Positions 1 through 9,377 of a stretch of 34,107 nt of DNA are shown in pieces. Each line of letters opens with the position of its first letter. Positions within the stretch are counted from its first letter, which is position 1. The notes below the pieces were generated by a model, which made no database searches, was not told the DNA's origin, and saw only the letters and a program-made list of their open reading frames with translations. Source of the DNA: Chromatiales bacterium (lineage in GTDB: Bacteria; Pseudomonadota; Gammaproteobacteria; Granulosicoccales; Granulosicoccaceae); assembly GCA_020631335.1 (NCBI GenBank), contig JAHDHK010000012.1:1-34107 (forward strand), in the 5' to 3' direction. Position numbers and translations under genes: made by a program.

Positions 1-1
1 G

Positions 2-586
2 ATCATGGGGGAGCACAGGCAAACATCCGGTTCAATAGAGCTCTACGGTAAAACGATTGATAACCATTCAACACCGGAGCGAATCAGACAGGGGGTGAGT
101 CGTACCTATCAGGTGCCCCGGCCGTTTGCCGAAATGAATGTGTTAGAAAACATACGTGTCGGCAAAATGCCGAACAATATCTGGAAGATGATCACTTCAA
201 CACCCGACCGTACCGCAGAGGCAGATATCGCCCGCAGTGTCGGATTTTCTGAAGTTGATCTTGAGCGTACTCCCGGGGAACTTTCAATGGGAGATTTGCG
301 CAAGCTCGAAATGGCTCGAACCATAGCCACGGGTACCCGGGTGATGCTGCTCGATGAAGTATTCGCCGGACTCACCGTCGCCGAAATAGCACAGATATCT
401 TCACTGATTCAGCAAATGCGTAAAGACGGTATGACCTTTCTGATCGTAAGCCATGACCTCAAAGCACTTGAGCCTCTGGTGGATCAGGTTATTGCGATTA
501 ACTATGGTCGCAAGATAGCCGAGGGAAGTTTTACCGAAGTCATGAACAATCATGATGTTCGTGCCTCCTATTTAGGAGCGGCGTAA
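2..586 (+). CDS. livG: Branched-chain amino acid/urea-type ABC transporter ATP-binding protein (LivG-like), 5' truncated by the window edge
   Basis: Contains Q-loop region RTYQVPRPFAEMNVLENI, signature LSMGDLRKLEMARTIA and Walker B VMLLDEVFAGL. Walker A is missing because the window starts inside the gene. The next gene starts immediately after the stop. Confidence 0.85.
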   Translation: MMGEHRQTSGSIELYGKTIDNHSTPERIRQGVSRTYQVPRPFAEMNVLENIRVGKMPNNIWKMITSTPDRTAEADIARSVGFSEVDLERTPGELSMGDLRKLEMARTIATGTRVMLLDEVFAGLTVAEIAQISSLIQQMRKDGMTFLIVSHDLKALEPLVDQVIAINYGRKIAEGSFTEVMNNHDVRASYLGAA

Positions 587-1291
587 ATGGCCTTCCTTGA
601 AATAGACAGCCTGAATGCTTTTTACGGTAAAGCGCAGGCACTGCACGATGTCAGTGTGCAGGTGGAGGCGGGTGAGATCATCGCAATCGTCGGTGCGAAC
701 GGCGCGGGTAAATCAACCCTGCTCGACAGTATTATGGGGCTGACCACTGTTACCGGAGATGTGCGCCTGGATAACGAGTCTCTTGCCGGCAAGCGCAGTG
801 CCGAAATAGTTGCCAGCGGTGTCGGGTATGCACCCGAGCGATTTAATCTGTTCCCGTACATGAGTGTTGAAGATAATCTGTTGGTAGGTGCTTACACTGC
901 CCGTGACGACATTGACAAAAATCTTGCAACGGTCAACAAGCTGTTCCCGCGACTCAAAGAGCGTCGCAAACAGGAAACCAGCACTCAGTCGGGCGGTGAA
1001 AGACAAATGGTGTCTCTTGGCCGCGCATTGATGACCAGCCCCAGGTTGTTGCTGGTCGATGAACCCACGATTGGGCTCGCACCCAAAGTGTGTGTCGAAA
1101 TCTCCGAAGCATTGCAGAAAATGCGTGACGAACTCGGAGCGACTATTGTCATCACCGAGCAGAATGCTAACTTTGCCATGACACTGGCAGAGCGACTTTA
1201 CGTGCTTGAGTCTGGCGTGATTAAGGCGCAGGGCACTGTCGATGAACTGCGCGGGGATTCCCGCTTAACCGAAGCCTATTTCGGACATTGA
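587..1291 (+). CDS. livF: ABC transporter ATP-binding protein (LivF-like)
   Basis: Walker A GANGAGKST, signature QSGGERQMVSLGRAL, Walker B LLLVDEPTIGLAP. Abuts the LivG-like gene. Size (234 aa) is typical of LivF. Confidence 0.9.
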   Translation: MAFLEIDSLNAFYGKAQALHDVSVQVEAGEIIAIVGANGAGKSTLLDSIMGLTTVTGDVRLDNESLAGKRSAEIVASGVGYAPERFNLFPYMSVEDNLLVGAYTARDDIDKNLATVNKLFPRLKERRKQETSTQSGGERQMVSLGRALMTSPRLLLVDEPTIGLAPKVCVEISEALQKMRDELGATIVITEQNANFAMTLAERLYVLESGVIKAQGTVDELRGDSRLTEAYFGH

Positions 1292-1295
1292 CCCG

Positions 1296-2033
1296 TTGGT
1301 AACCCTCGAAGTTTGTGTTGATTCTCTGGAAGGTGCGCAGGCGGCTGTTCGCGGGGGTGCCGATCGGATTGAGTTATGTTCTTCACTGGCCGAAGGGGGC
1401 TTGACCCCGTCTTACGGTCTGATGCAGGCAGCAGCAGCGCTGCCGATCCCCTGCATGGCAATGATTCGACCGAGGTCGGGTAATTTTCAATTCCAACCAT
1501 CCGATGTTGATGTCATGCTGGCTGACATCGATGCGGCAAGAGCGGCGGGTCTCACAGGGGTGGTGCTCGGCGCACAGGCGGAAAATGGCGGGCTCGACCT
1601 CGAAATACTCTCTCGTCTCTGCAGCCACGCACAAGGGTTGTCGTGTACTTTGCATAGAGTAATTGATGTCGTCAGCGATCCGTTGAAAGCCATTGACGAT
1701 GCGGTGGCTCTTGGCTTTGAACGAGTACTGACGTCCGGCGGGCAGCTAACCGCCATTGGCGGTCTGCACACCATTGCGGTGATGCACAAACATGCGAACG
1801 GCAGGTTGAGCATTATGCCCGGTAGCGGTTTGCACGGGGGCAATGTGGTCAACGTACTGGCCACTGGCGTATCAGAGGTGCATGCGTCGTGTTCAATTGC
1901 CGTCTCGCAGCAGAATTGCCTGCCGGAATCAATTGAAGGCGGAACTCACATTCAGTGCAGGCGGGCTGAAACCTCCGGGAAGAAAGTCAGCGATTTGCGG
2001 GCAGCGATAGCGAAGTACAGTGTGATTGCATAG
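1296..2033 (+). CDS. cutC: CutC family protein (copper homeostasis protein CutC)
   Basis: N-terminus LEVCVDSLEGAQAAVRGGADRIELCSSLAEGGLTPSYGLM and GFERVLTSGGQ are characteristic of CutC. TTG start 4 nt after the livF stop. Confidence 0.88.
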   Translation: MVTLEVCVDSLEGAQAAVRGGADRIELCSSLAEGGLTPSYGLMQAAAALPIPCMAMIRPRSGNFQFQPSDVDVMLADIDAARAAGLTGVVLGAQAENGGLDLEILSRLCSHAQGLSCTLHRVIDVVSDPLKAIDDAVALGFERVLTSGGQLTAIGGLHTIAVMHKHANGRLSIMPGSGLHGGNVVNVLATGVSEVHASCSIAVSQQNCLPESIEGGTHIQCRRAETSGKKVSDLRAAIAKYSVIA

Positions 2034-2133
2034 CCCGGTGGCTTAGAATGACGGGTCGCGGTGCGATGATATTTACCTGAGCCGAAACGGTAAATGATCG
2101 TTTCGCCAACGATTAAGCCAGTTAAGACAAACC

Positions 2134-3018
2134 ATGATTGAACAACTACGACCTATGGCGATATTCGCGTATGTGGTGCAGGAAGGATCCTTCCGCGGCG
2201 CGGCGAAAGAACTCGGGCTGGCGCCGTCCAGGGTAAGTGCAATCGTATCCGAACTAGAGGAATCACTGGGTGTAACACTGCTGTATAGAAGTACCAGAAA
2301 AATATCGCTCACCAACGAAGGCAAAGTATTACACGATCACACCTCCGACATGCTCCGTAGCGTCGATGAGGGTTTGAACGAGCTGAACGCTCTAAGCAAA
2401 GAACCCAGTGGAAACCTGCGAATCTCAATACCGGCATTTCTGGCGTCCGGCCCGCTGAACACTGCGATTGTCGGTTTTTCAAAGCGCTATCGTAACGTGA
2501 AATTTTCGGTTACCTACACCGATCGTCTGTTGCCTGCAATTGAAGAGGGTTTCGATGTCAAAATTCGCGTCGGATGGCTCGAAGACAGTGCGCTCATGTC
2601 TCGCAAGTTTTCAACCGGCCAGCGCTGGCTCGTTGCCGGTACAGAGTACGCACAAGAGCATAAAGTACCGGAACGTCCGTTGGATTTATCCGGCTGGCAA
2701 TGGATTCGTTTTATGCAGCAACCCGAAAAGCTTGCATTCCTGTCGCCTGACGGTGAAAAAGAGTCAGTCAATGTGAAATCGCAAATAGAAGTCGACAGCA
2801 TTGATGCGGTTTACCATTTATGTAAAGAAAACGCAGGTGCCGCAGTGCTGCCATCATTTCTGGCCGAGCGTGGTATCAGGGAAGGTAAGTTCAGACGTTT
2901 ACTACCGGACTGGGAACTCAGTCCGCTGGGTATCTATGCAGTTTGGCCGGACAATTCGCGTCGTGAAAGTCTGGCATTGGTCTTTGTGCGCTATCTGGCC
3001 GAGCAAGGGCTTTGTTAG
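2134..3018 (+). CDS. LysR family transcriptional regulator
   Basis: N-terminal wHTH FAYVVQEGSFRGAAKELGLAPSRVSAIVSELEESLGVTLLYRSTRKISLTNEG, 294 aa. Confidence 0.9.
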   Translation: MIEQLRPMAIFAYVVQEGSFRGAAKELGLAPSRVSAIVSELEESLGVTLLYRSTRKISLTNEGKVLHDHTSDMLRSVDEGLNELNALSKEPSGNLRISIPAFLASGPLNTAIVGFSKRYRNVKFSVTYTDRLLPAIEEGFDVKIRVGWLEDSALMSRKFSTGQRWLVAGTEYAQEHKVPERPLDLSGWQWIRFMQQPEKLAFLSPDGEKESVNVKSQIEVDSIDAVYHLCKENAGAAVLPSFLAERGIREGKFRRLLPDWELSPLGIYAVWPDNSRRESLALVFVRYLAEQGLC

Positions 3019-3288
3019 ATTGTTAGCTCGCGTGCAAAGAATTGTGATTGCCTATTGGCTTTACAGTCGTCGATCAACGGCCTGTAGTTACGCATTGCAT
3101 CATGAATGTCACGCTTGTTTTGCGAAATAAAAATGATTAGTGCAGCATTAGCCGTTAGCGATAAATAAATGAAGAGTCGGGTGAAATTGCGTGCCCGATG
3201 GATGTGGAAAACAGTAATCACAATGATGAGGTGTATTCAGGATTTCTACAAATAGTGTACGATTGGAAATCAATCTGTAGTATTTGAT

Positions 3289-3897
3289 ATGAACAAAATT
3301 ACTCACATAGTATTTGATCTTGGTGGTGTCGTCGTCAAACTGCGCGGCACTCCGTTAAAGCCGGAATGGTTCAGCAAAAATACGATTCCCACTGATATCT
3401 GGGAGAAATGGCTTTCCTCAGCAGCACCTAAACAATTTGAATCTGGAAATTTGCCAGTCGAGGAATTCTGTGATCAGGTAATAAGGGAGCTGAACCTGGA
3501 GGTAAGTAAAGAGGCGTTTCTGCACTATTTCTCTGCACTGCCTGAGGCACCATTCCCCGGGGCGATACCGCTTCTCAAAAGGCTGAAAGCTAAATACGTG
3601 TTAGCGCTATTTTCTAACTCTAATGTTTTACATTGGGAGAGAAAGATGAATGAAATGAAACTGCGCCCGTGTTTCGATTATCATTTTGCGTCGCACATAA
3701 TGGGATTAGCAAAACCTGATCACCAAGCCTTTCACTACGTTATTGATCATCTGAATACCCGTCCGGAGAATATTTTGTTCTTTGACGATAACCAGCTAAA
3801 TATCGACAGCGCGAAAAACACCGGCATCAATGCCGTTAAAGTGGAAGGCATCGAAGCGGTAGTCAGCGCACTGGAAGCTCTCTCTATAGAGTATTGA
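3289..3897 (+). CDS. HAD-superfamily (subfamily IA) hydrolase
   Basis: Motif I FDLGGVVV, motif II FSNSN, K in GLAKPDHQAF, and motif IV FFDDNQLNIDSAKNTG. Confidence 0.87.
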   Translation: MNKITHIVFDLGGVVVKLRGTPLKPEWFSKNTIPTDIWEKWLSSAAPKQFESGNLPVEEFCDQVIRELNLEVSKEAFLHYFSALPEAPFPGAIPLLKRLKAKYVLALFSNSNVLHWERKMNEMKLRPCFDYHFASHIMGLAKPDHQAFHYVIDHLNTRPENILFFDDNQLNIDSAKNTGINAVKVEGIEAVVSALEALSIEY

Positions 3898-4299
3898 TTA
3901 CCGGGATTATAATTTTAAAAAAAGGTGGTGAGTCGATCATGAATGGACCCGGACGCCGAGCGGAAATCGACGGATCACAGTCATTTAAATAGGTGGGTAT
4001 AAAAAAATACTCGTCTATCAGTCACCGCAATTCCGCAATAAGGCAGTATAAGGCTGGCTACTTCGCTACAACTCCGGTCCCACTCGCAGCATTAAATTGC
4101 CCGTTTTTCCCCGAATTGCTTTGCAACAGAGGTGCGCCGATCATCGTATCAGTTGGCGCGTTACGCCGGTGTCTATCCGCCATCGTCTTATAGAGTAGGG
4201 TTGCTATGCTGAAATCCTTGTTGTTCGGGTTGAACAATATCAACCCGTCGGGACTTCCTGATGTGATCTCTGTGAAAACCGGTGTTTGCTATACAATCA

Positions 4300-5319
4300 T
4301 CATGAAGCAACCCAGCGTTGTTTAAAATCAAACGCACCGTCATAGCCAAACAGGGCGGCGGCCCCGCCGGTATGCAGGAATACCACTCGCTGGTCCTTTG
4401 TAAATGTGCCTTTTCGAATGAGGTCGATAAAGCCTGCCGCCCCTTTGGCTGAATAGACCGGGTCCAGCAGTATGGCTTCGAGTTCGGCAAACATGGCAAT
4501 GGCCTCAAGGCCGCTTTCGGTAGGAATGCCGTAACCGTCGCCGACGTAGTCTGTGTTGGCAATCACGTCTTCGCGAGCAACCACACCTTCACAACCCAGT
4601 TTCTCTGCGGTGGCACAGGCAAGCTTGTAGACGCTTTCTTCCTGCTTTTCTCTGGGGGCCCGCACACCGATACCAAGTAACGGGATGCCGGCGTTCATTG
4701 CCTTGAGTCCGGTGATGAGACCGGCCTGTGTGCCGGCGCTGCCGGTAGCGTGGACGATGTGATCGATCTTGAGTCCCTGCGCATTGCACTGGGCAAGTAA
4801 TTCAAAGGCACAGTTCACATAGCCCAGCGCGCCGGTGGTATTAGAACCGCCACCTGGAATGGTGTACACGTTTTTACCTTCGGCACGATAACGCTCAGCG
4901 ACTTTTTCAAGCTCGGCATTCATGTCCAGGCCATCCGGGTATTTCTCAGTGGTGGCCCCGTGCAGATGGTCGAGGATGACATTGCCGTTGTGGTTGTAAT
5001 TGCTGTTGTTGGAATGGGTCCGGTCCTCCAGCAACAGGTGGCACTGCATGCCGAGTTTGGCTGCAAATGCGGCCGTCTGGCGGGCATGGTTGGATTGTGT
5101 CGCACCCTGGGTCATCACCATGTCGGCTTTTTGCAGTTCGGCCTCGGCCATCAGGAACTCAAGCTTTCGGGTTTTGTTGCCGCCGGTCGACAATCCCGTG
5201 CAATCGTCGCGTTTTATCCAGATTTCAGGCCCGTTCAGTTCGGCTGACAGTCTTGGCAGCGGTTCGAGAGGGGTTGGCAAATGAGCAAGAAAACGGCGTG
5301 GAAAACGAGCGAGATGCAT
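4300..5319 (-). CDS. D-cysteine desulfhydrase / L-cysteate sulfo-lyase-like PLP-dependent enzyme
   Basis: [27 protein letters not shown] holds the PLP lysine in GGNKTRKL; also [21 protein letters not shown]. The ORF track starts at 5469, but [25 protein letters not shown] at 5319 is the family-typical N-terminus. Confidence 0.82.
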   Translation of the reverse strand: MHLARFPRRFLAHLPTPLEPLPRLSAELNGPEIWIKRDDCTGLSTGGNKTRKLEFLMAEAELQKADMVMTQGATQSNHARQTAAFAAKLGMQCHLLLEDRTHSNNSNYNHNGNVILDHLHGATTEKYPDGLDMNAELEKVAERYRAEGKNVYTIPGGGSNTTGALGYVNCAFELLAQCNAQGLKIDHIVHATGSAGTQAGLITGLKAMNAGIPLLGIGVRAPREKQEESVYKLACATAEKLGCEGVVAREDVIANTDYVGDGYGIPTESGLEAIAMFAELEAILLDPVYSAKGAAGFIDLIRKGTFTKDQRVVFLHTGGAAALFGYDGAFDFKQRWVAS

Positions 5320-5673
5320 GCAATGGCTCCGGGAGGGTTTCAGGCTTGACGAGGTCGAGTGGAGTGTACTACTAAAAAATTGCCGGGACCTCCTTCGAAT
5401 GCGGCTTAAAAACGTGTGGATGTGATCAAACCGGGTTTGCTGCGGGTACACCGGCGGAAGCCTGCTCACGTGCCCGGTTCACTCAACTAATACCTTCTGC
5501 GTCCGATTACTTGTCTGCAGTGTCGTAAATCGCAACTCAGTCTGCCGCTGCGCCTGTGCGTCAGTGTTTGCGGTCGGGCCGCGAGCGCCCGTGGTTTGTA
5601 CGGCGCGGGCGGCGCACACCGGACAGGTTTTTGCCGGATACCGGTAGCGTTGTGAAAAGACAGAAATTTTAAT

Positions 5674-5710
5674 GGCCGTTCACTTTTATTAAAAAGGTCT
5701 GTGAGCGGCC
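5674..5710 (+). promoter_or_regulatory. Stem-loop in the 5' region of the diguanylate cyclase gene
   Basis: GGCCGTTCAC (5674-5683) pairs with GTGAGCGGCC (5701-5710) with one G-T wobble; the loop has inner complementarity (CTTTT/AAAAG). Confidence 0.4.
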
Positions 5711-5732
5711 CGGTTTGATCGGGGAAATAATT

Positions 5733-7586
5733 TTGGCCATACCGAAAGAAGCGGAATACCAATACGATCAGGATGATTCAACCAGTGAAATCGAGTCACC
5801 GTCAGTGGCTAACGATGAAAACATTTCTGAAGTATTTCCAGTCCGTGAGCCGGTTCGTGGCTGTGATCCAAGTACGGTTGAAGATGAACTCGACTACTAT
5901 CGCAAGAAGGCTATCCATCAGGATATTCTGATTTTCGAGATGCGCGCACTGCTGCAGTCCGGGAAAGGATTCGGCAACATTCTTAACCTGAAAGAGCTGC
6001 TGGATAATTTTATGTCAGTGGTCAGGGAAAAATACGGTGCAGTCAACAGTACCGTGTTACTGCGTGATGATCTTGAGCCCGGCCGCAACTACTACAGAGT
6101 AAAGGCTTTCTCCGGTCTGCCCACCGAGTTTCCGCTCAGCGATGGTACGACCGAATCGTTGTTTATGTTCAAGTTTCCACAGGATAACGGATTGCTGTGG
6201 CAGATTATCCGGCAGGGTAATGTTTTCAGTGTGCGTGACCTTCAGCGCGATCCTCGATTTGATACTGCATGGTATCAATGGCATCTGGGGATACTCCGGT
6301 CTGACATCTGGTGTCCGCTGATCAAAAACGGCGAAGTGCTCGGTGTGATGACGCTCGGTGAAAAAGCCGATGGCTCGCAGATCAGTGAAGAGGAATTTCC
6401 TTTCCTGCAGGAGCTGGCATCGATTGCCACCACCAATATTGATTCGACACTCAAGTACGAGAAGAATCAGACTATATTGCGCAATATTCAAACCTTGTAC
6501 GATGTGAATCAGCAACTCGCTAACGTCAATGACTTTAAACGCCTGTGTATAGAGACTTTGTCTACTGCTGTAGAGGCGGTCAGCGCACAAAAGGGCAACC
6601 TGATGTTGCTCAACAAAAATACAGGTAAGCTCGAAATTCGTGTGGTATGGGGTAATATTCCGCGTCATGTTCGTGATGATATTAACAATGGTATTACCAG
6701 CACCAAGTCATTTAATCTCGGTGAGGGTATAGCCGGACTTTGTGCAGCGCAAAGAACACCTATCCGCCGCAATGATAAAAACAATATCGAGCAGGTTGGA
6801 AAAAACGTTGTTTACTGTATTTGCTGTGTGCCACTGATGCGTGGTGATGACCTCGAAGGGGTGATCGTCATGACCAATAAGGTACGCTCCAATGACGATG
6901 GTGTTCTGGTGCTCGACAGGATTGGTCGTTTCACTGAAGAGGACGTGAGTCTATGTCAGGGGCTGGCTGATCAGGCTGCGGTGAATCTGCACAAGAGCCG
7001 GCTTTATAATAAATCTATTACAGATCAAATGACGGGTCTTTATAACACTCGCCATTTCGAAGATACACTGGCTGGTGAGATAGAAATCGCCAGAGCAACC
7101 GGTGCGCCGCTGTGTCTTGCTGTATCTGATATCGATCATTTCAAAAAGTTTAATGATACACATGGCCACAAAGCAGGAGATGCCGTACTGCAAACAGTCG
7201 CGCGTGTGATGGAAAGTTGCATCAGACCCGGTAGTGGTGACCTGGTATTCCGCTACGGTGGTGAAGAATTCTGTATGTTAATGCCGAATACAGAACCGGA
7301 GGAAGCCGCCGAGCTGATGGAGTCCTATCGACGCAAAGTTGAAGGCCACATCGTGAACTACGAAGGCAAAGATATGTCCGTTACGGTGTCTATAGGTGTG
7401 TCGTGTGCACCGAAAGACTGCGTCAGTCAGAAAGAGCTTTTTGAGCGTGCAGATGAGTGTCTGTATGTTGCCAAGGAAACCGGACGCAATCAGGTGAATA
7501 CCTACTTTCAGGGTTTGAAGCTCAGATACGGTGATAAAGTGGATCTGACTTTGCTGAAACAAGTGCTTACGCATAACGTCGGATAG
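5733..7586 (+). CDS. GAF-domain diguanylate cyclase (GGEEF active site)
   Basis: Two GAF-like regions, then DQMTGLYNTRHFEDTL...DIDHFKKFNDTHGHKAGDAVL...FRYGGEEFCMLMP. The ORF track starts at a TTG at 5715; a second in-frame TTG at 5733 has a GGGGA Shine-Dalgarno-like motif at 5721-5725. Confidence 0.9.
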   Translation: MAIPKEAEYQYDQDDSTSEIESPSVANDENISEVFPVREPVRGCDPSTVEDELDYYRKKAIHQDILIFEMRALLQSGKGFGNILNLKELLDNFMSVVREKYGAVNSTVLLRDDLEPGRNYYRVKAFSGLPTEFPLSDGTTESLFMFKFPQDNGLLWQIIRQGNVFSVRDLQRDPRFDTAWYQWHLGILRSDIWCPLIKNGEVLGVMTLGEKADGSQISEEEFPFLQELASIATTNIDSTLKYEKNQTILRNIQTLYDVNQQLANVNDFKRLCIETLSTAVEAVSAQKGNLMLLNKNTGKLEIRVVWGNIPRHVRDDINNGITSTKSFNLGEGIAGLCAAQRTPIRRNDKNNIEQVGKNVVYCICCVPLMRGDDLEGVIVMTNKVRSNDDGVLVLDRIGRFTEEDVSLCQGLADQAAVNLHKSRLYNKSITDQMTGLYNTRHFEDTLAGEIEIARATGAPLCLAVSDIDHFKKFNDTHGHKAGDAVLQTVARVMESCIRPGSGDLVFRYGGEEFCMLMPNTEPEEAAELMESYRRKVEGHIVNYEGKDMSVTVSIGVSCAPKDCVSQKELFERADECLYVAKETGRNQVNTYFQGLKLRYGDKVDLTLLKQVLTHNVG

Positions 7587-7608
7587 CGCTCCGGCGGCAG
7601 CCGGAGTG
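7587..7608 (+). terminator. Possible transcription terminator hairpin after the GGDEF gene
   Basis: CGCTCCGGC-GGCA-GCCGGAGTG: 9-bp stem with one G-T wobble directly after the TAG stop. The following U-tract is weak (TCTTAT). Confidence 0.45.
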
Positions 7609-7894
7609 TCTTATAGCAGTGGACTGCACCAAGCGCGCTGAAAGCTAGCCCGTCACGGTTTGTCCGGCAATGCTCGGTTGTCACATGCTGTGGCTGCACC
7701 TGTCATTTGCCCGATAATGAAGCTACCGTTTGTTAGCAGTGATTCGATGCTTATCCTGCTTTGCTTCATTCACGAGACGATCAACAAAACCCGACGAAAC
7801 TCTACAGCGTCAAACGCGCCTCAGGCGCTGTCAGCAGATTTGACAGTACCTCTACTCAATACCAATTATCTTTTGAACGCCGGCTTCTCATCAG

Positions 7895-8851
7895 TCATGC
7901 AGATGAATGCCCGTGAAACTCCGGCATGACATATTCTGCGATTTCCTGCATGACTTCATCAACCGCCCGGGTAGAAAATCTCAGATTAAATGCCACATGA
8001 TTAACGCCGCACTGACACAGTGCCTGCAGGTGTTGTGTCAGGTAATGTCTGCCGCACCGATAGCCCAGATGAATACGGCTTGCAGGCTGGTCAGGGTCGT
8101 CGGTTAAATCGATATAAAGCGATTGGGCAAACGGTTTCCACTGCTGCTGAGCCTGCTTCAGCGATTCGCGCCAGAGGGTTAATACTTTTTGTTGTTGTTC
8201 AGCCGGTTGCGGATACATCAGCCAGCCGTCAGCGTGTTCCGCTATCCATTGCATTGTCTGTCGGCTTCTTCCGGTGACCAGCAATGGTATATCGCCGCTG
8301 ACGCTCTTGGGCAGCAGGTCCAGATTACCTGACTTGACTGCCATTTGATCATCCCAGCCCGGTATGCGATGCGTATGTTGCTTTATAAACAGCAAGGCAT
8401 TGCGAAAGGTTTCATCTCTGGAATCGAAGTCGGTTCCGTAGACCGAATATTCGACCGGTCTGTCACCGGTTGCCACGCCGAGTATCAGTCTGCCACCTGA
8501 AAGTTGATCGACTGATGCAGCTGCTTTGGCCAGATCGACCGGCGGGCGCAGCGGAAGAATTATGGAGCCGGTGGCAAGCGCTATCGTTCGGGTCTGCGCT
8601 GCGATATAGCCTAGCCACACCCATGGGTCATACATCTGGCCGGCATCACCGAAGCTCGGGTCGAGTAAGGGTACATCGCGAGACCACAGTGAAGCATAGC
8701 CGAGTTGCTCAGCCAGCTGTGCCAGTGCGACCTGATTGTTCATGTCCGGTACGGGACTCTCATGCGATTCAATCGGAAAAATTAGACCGAGGCTCAGCTT
8801 TTCTTCCTGAAACGCCCGGTTAAAGCCCGTGCCGAACTTGCTGTTACTCAT
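7895..8851 (-). CDS. LLM-class flavin-dependent oxidoreductase (luciferase-like monooxygenase)
   Basis: LAQLAEQLGYASLWSRDVPL, TRTIALATGSIILPLRPPVDLAKAAASVDQLSGGRLILGVATGD and PLLVTGRSRQTMQWIAEHADGWL are typical of the family. Confidence 0.87.
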   Translation of the reverse strand: MSNSKFGTGFNRAFQEEKLSLGLIFPIESHESPVPDMNNQVALAQLAEQLGYASLWSRDVPLLDPSFGDAGQMYDPWVWLGYIAAQTRTIALATGSIILPLRPPVDLAKAAASVDQLSGGRLILGVATGDRPVEYSVYGTDFDSRDETFRNALLFIKQHTHRIPGWDDQMAVKSGNLDLLPKSVSGDIPLLVTGRSRQTMQWIAEHADGWLMYPQPAEQQQKVLTLWRESLKQAQQQWKPFAQSLYIDLTDDPDQPASRIHLGYRCGRHYLTQHLQALCQCGVNHVAFNLRFSTRAVDEVMQEIAEYVMPEFHGHSSA

Positions 8852-9224
8852 TGATTGGAAAGTCTAGATGGATGTGGTTGCCGTCCGGGTCCCATACGTT
8901 TATCTGCACCAGACCTGCCTCGGATAACTCCGACCTTCTGAACTCTTGACCACGGGATTGCAGGCGCGCTTCAAAGGCTTGCAGTCCACTGGCTGCAAAC
9001 GCAAAATGTTCAAGTTTCAGTGCTGTCTCAGCGCCTGCTCCGGCGTTGCCATCGACGCCGACCAGATGAACACACGGGTGATCGCCGGAATACATCCACG
9101 CACCGGGAAAGGGGAAATGCGGACGCTCACCGTTTCTCAAACCGAGGACATTTGAATACCAGTCAATCATGACATCGAGTTGAGCGGTGCGTACGTTAAC
9201 GTGATCAAGCTTGTTTATTTGCAT
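8844..9224 (-). CDS. VOC family protein (glyoxalase/dioxygenase superfamily)
   Basis: NKLDHVNVRTAQLDVMIDWYSNVLGLRNGERP...LEHFAFAASGLQ...QINVWDPDGNHIHLDF. The 3' end overlaps the LLM gene start by 8 bp. Confidence 0.88.
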   Translation of the reverse strand: MQINKLDHVNVRTAQLDVMIDWYSNVLGLRNGERPHFPFPGAWMYSGDHPCVHLVGVDGNAGAGAETALKLEHFAFAASGLQAFEARLQSRGQEFRRSELSEAGLVQINVWDPDGNHIHLDFPINE

Positions 9225-9377
9225 AGCACGATTCTACCTCAGTACGTGCACCGGTGCCGCTGAAGCCTGTCCCGGATCATCGTCAGCAACACGGCTTCTG
9301 ATAGCGTCTGCACAGGCGATACCAGAGTGTTAACCTGTACTGTGGAAAATGATTCGTGTAATTCGGCAGGTTGACTC

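Noticed and set aside
3015-3221. Minus-strand 68-aa ORF with a hydrophobic segment (RLFIYLSLTANAALIIFISQ), candidate small membrane protein
   Set aside because: GTG start without a convincing Shine-Dalgarno, overlaps the end of the LysR gene, and no recognisable family. Not enough to call it a gene without expression or conservation data.
3993-4243. Overlapping small ORFs on both strands in the HAD/desulfhydrase gap (66 and 61 aa)
   Set aside because: Low-quality compositions, no SD, mutually overlapping; consistent with random open frames.
5487-5762. Minus-strand 91-aa ORF upstream of the GGDEF gene
   Set aside because: Arg/Pro-rich, overlaps the leader and start of the GGDEF gene, no family resemblance.
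7660-7929. 89-aa plus-strand ORF between the GGDEF and LLM genes
   Set aside because: Overlaps the 3' end of the LLM gene and has no recognisable domain.
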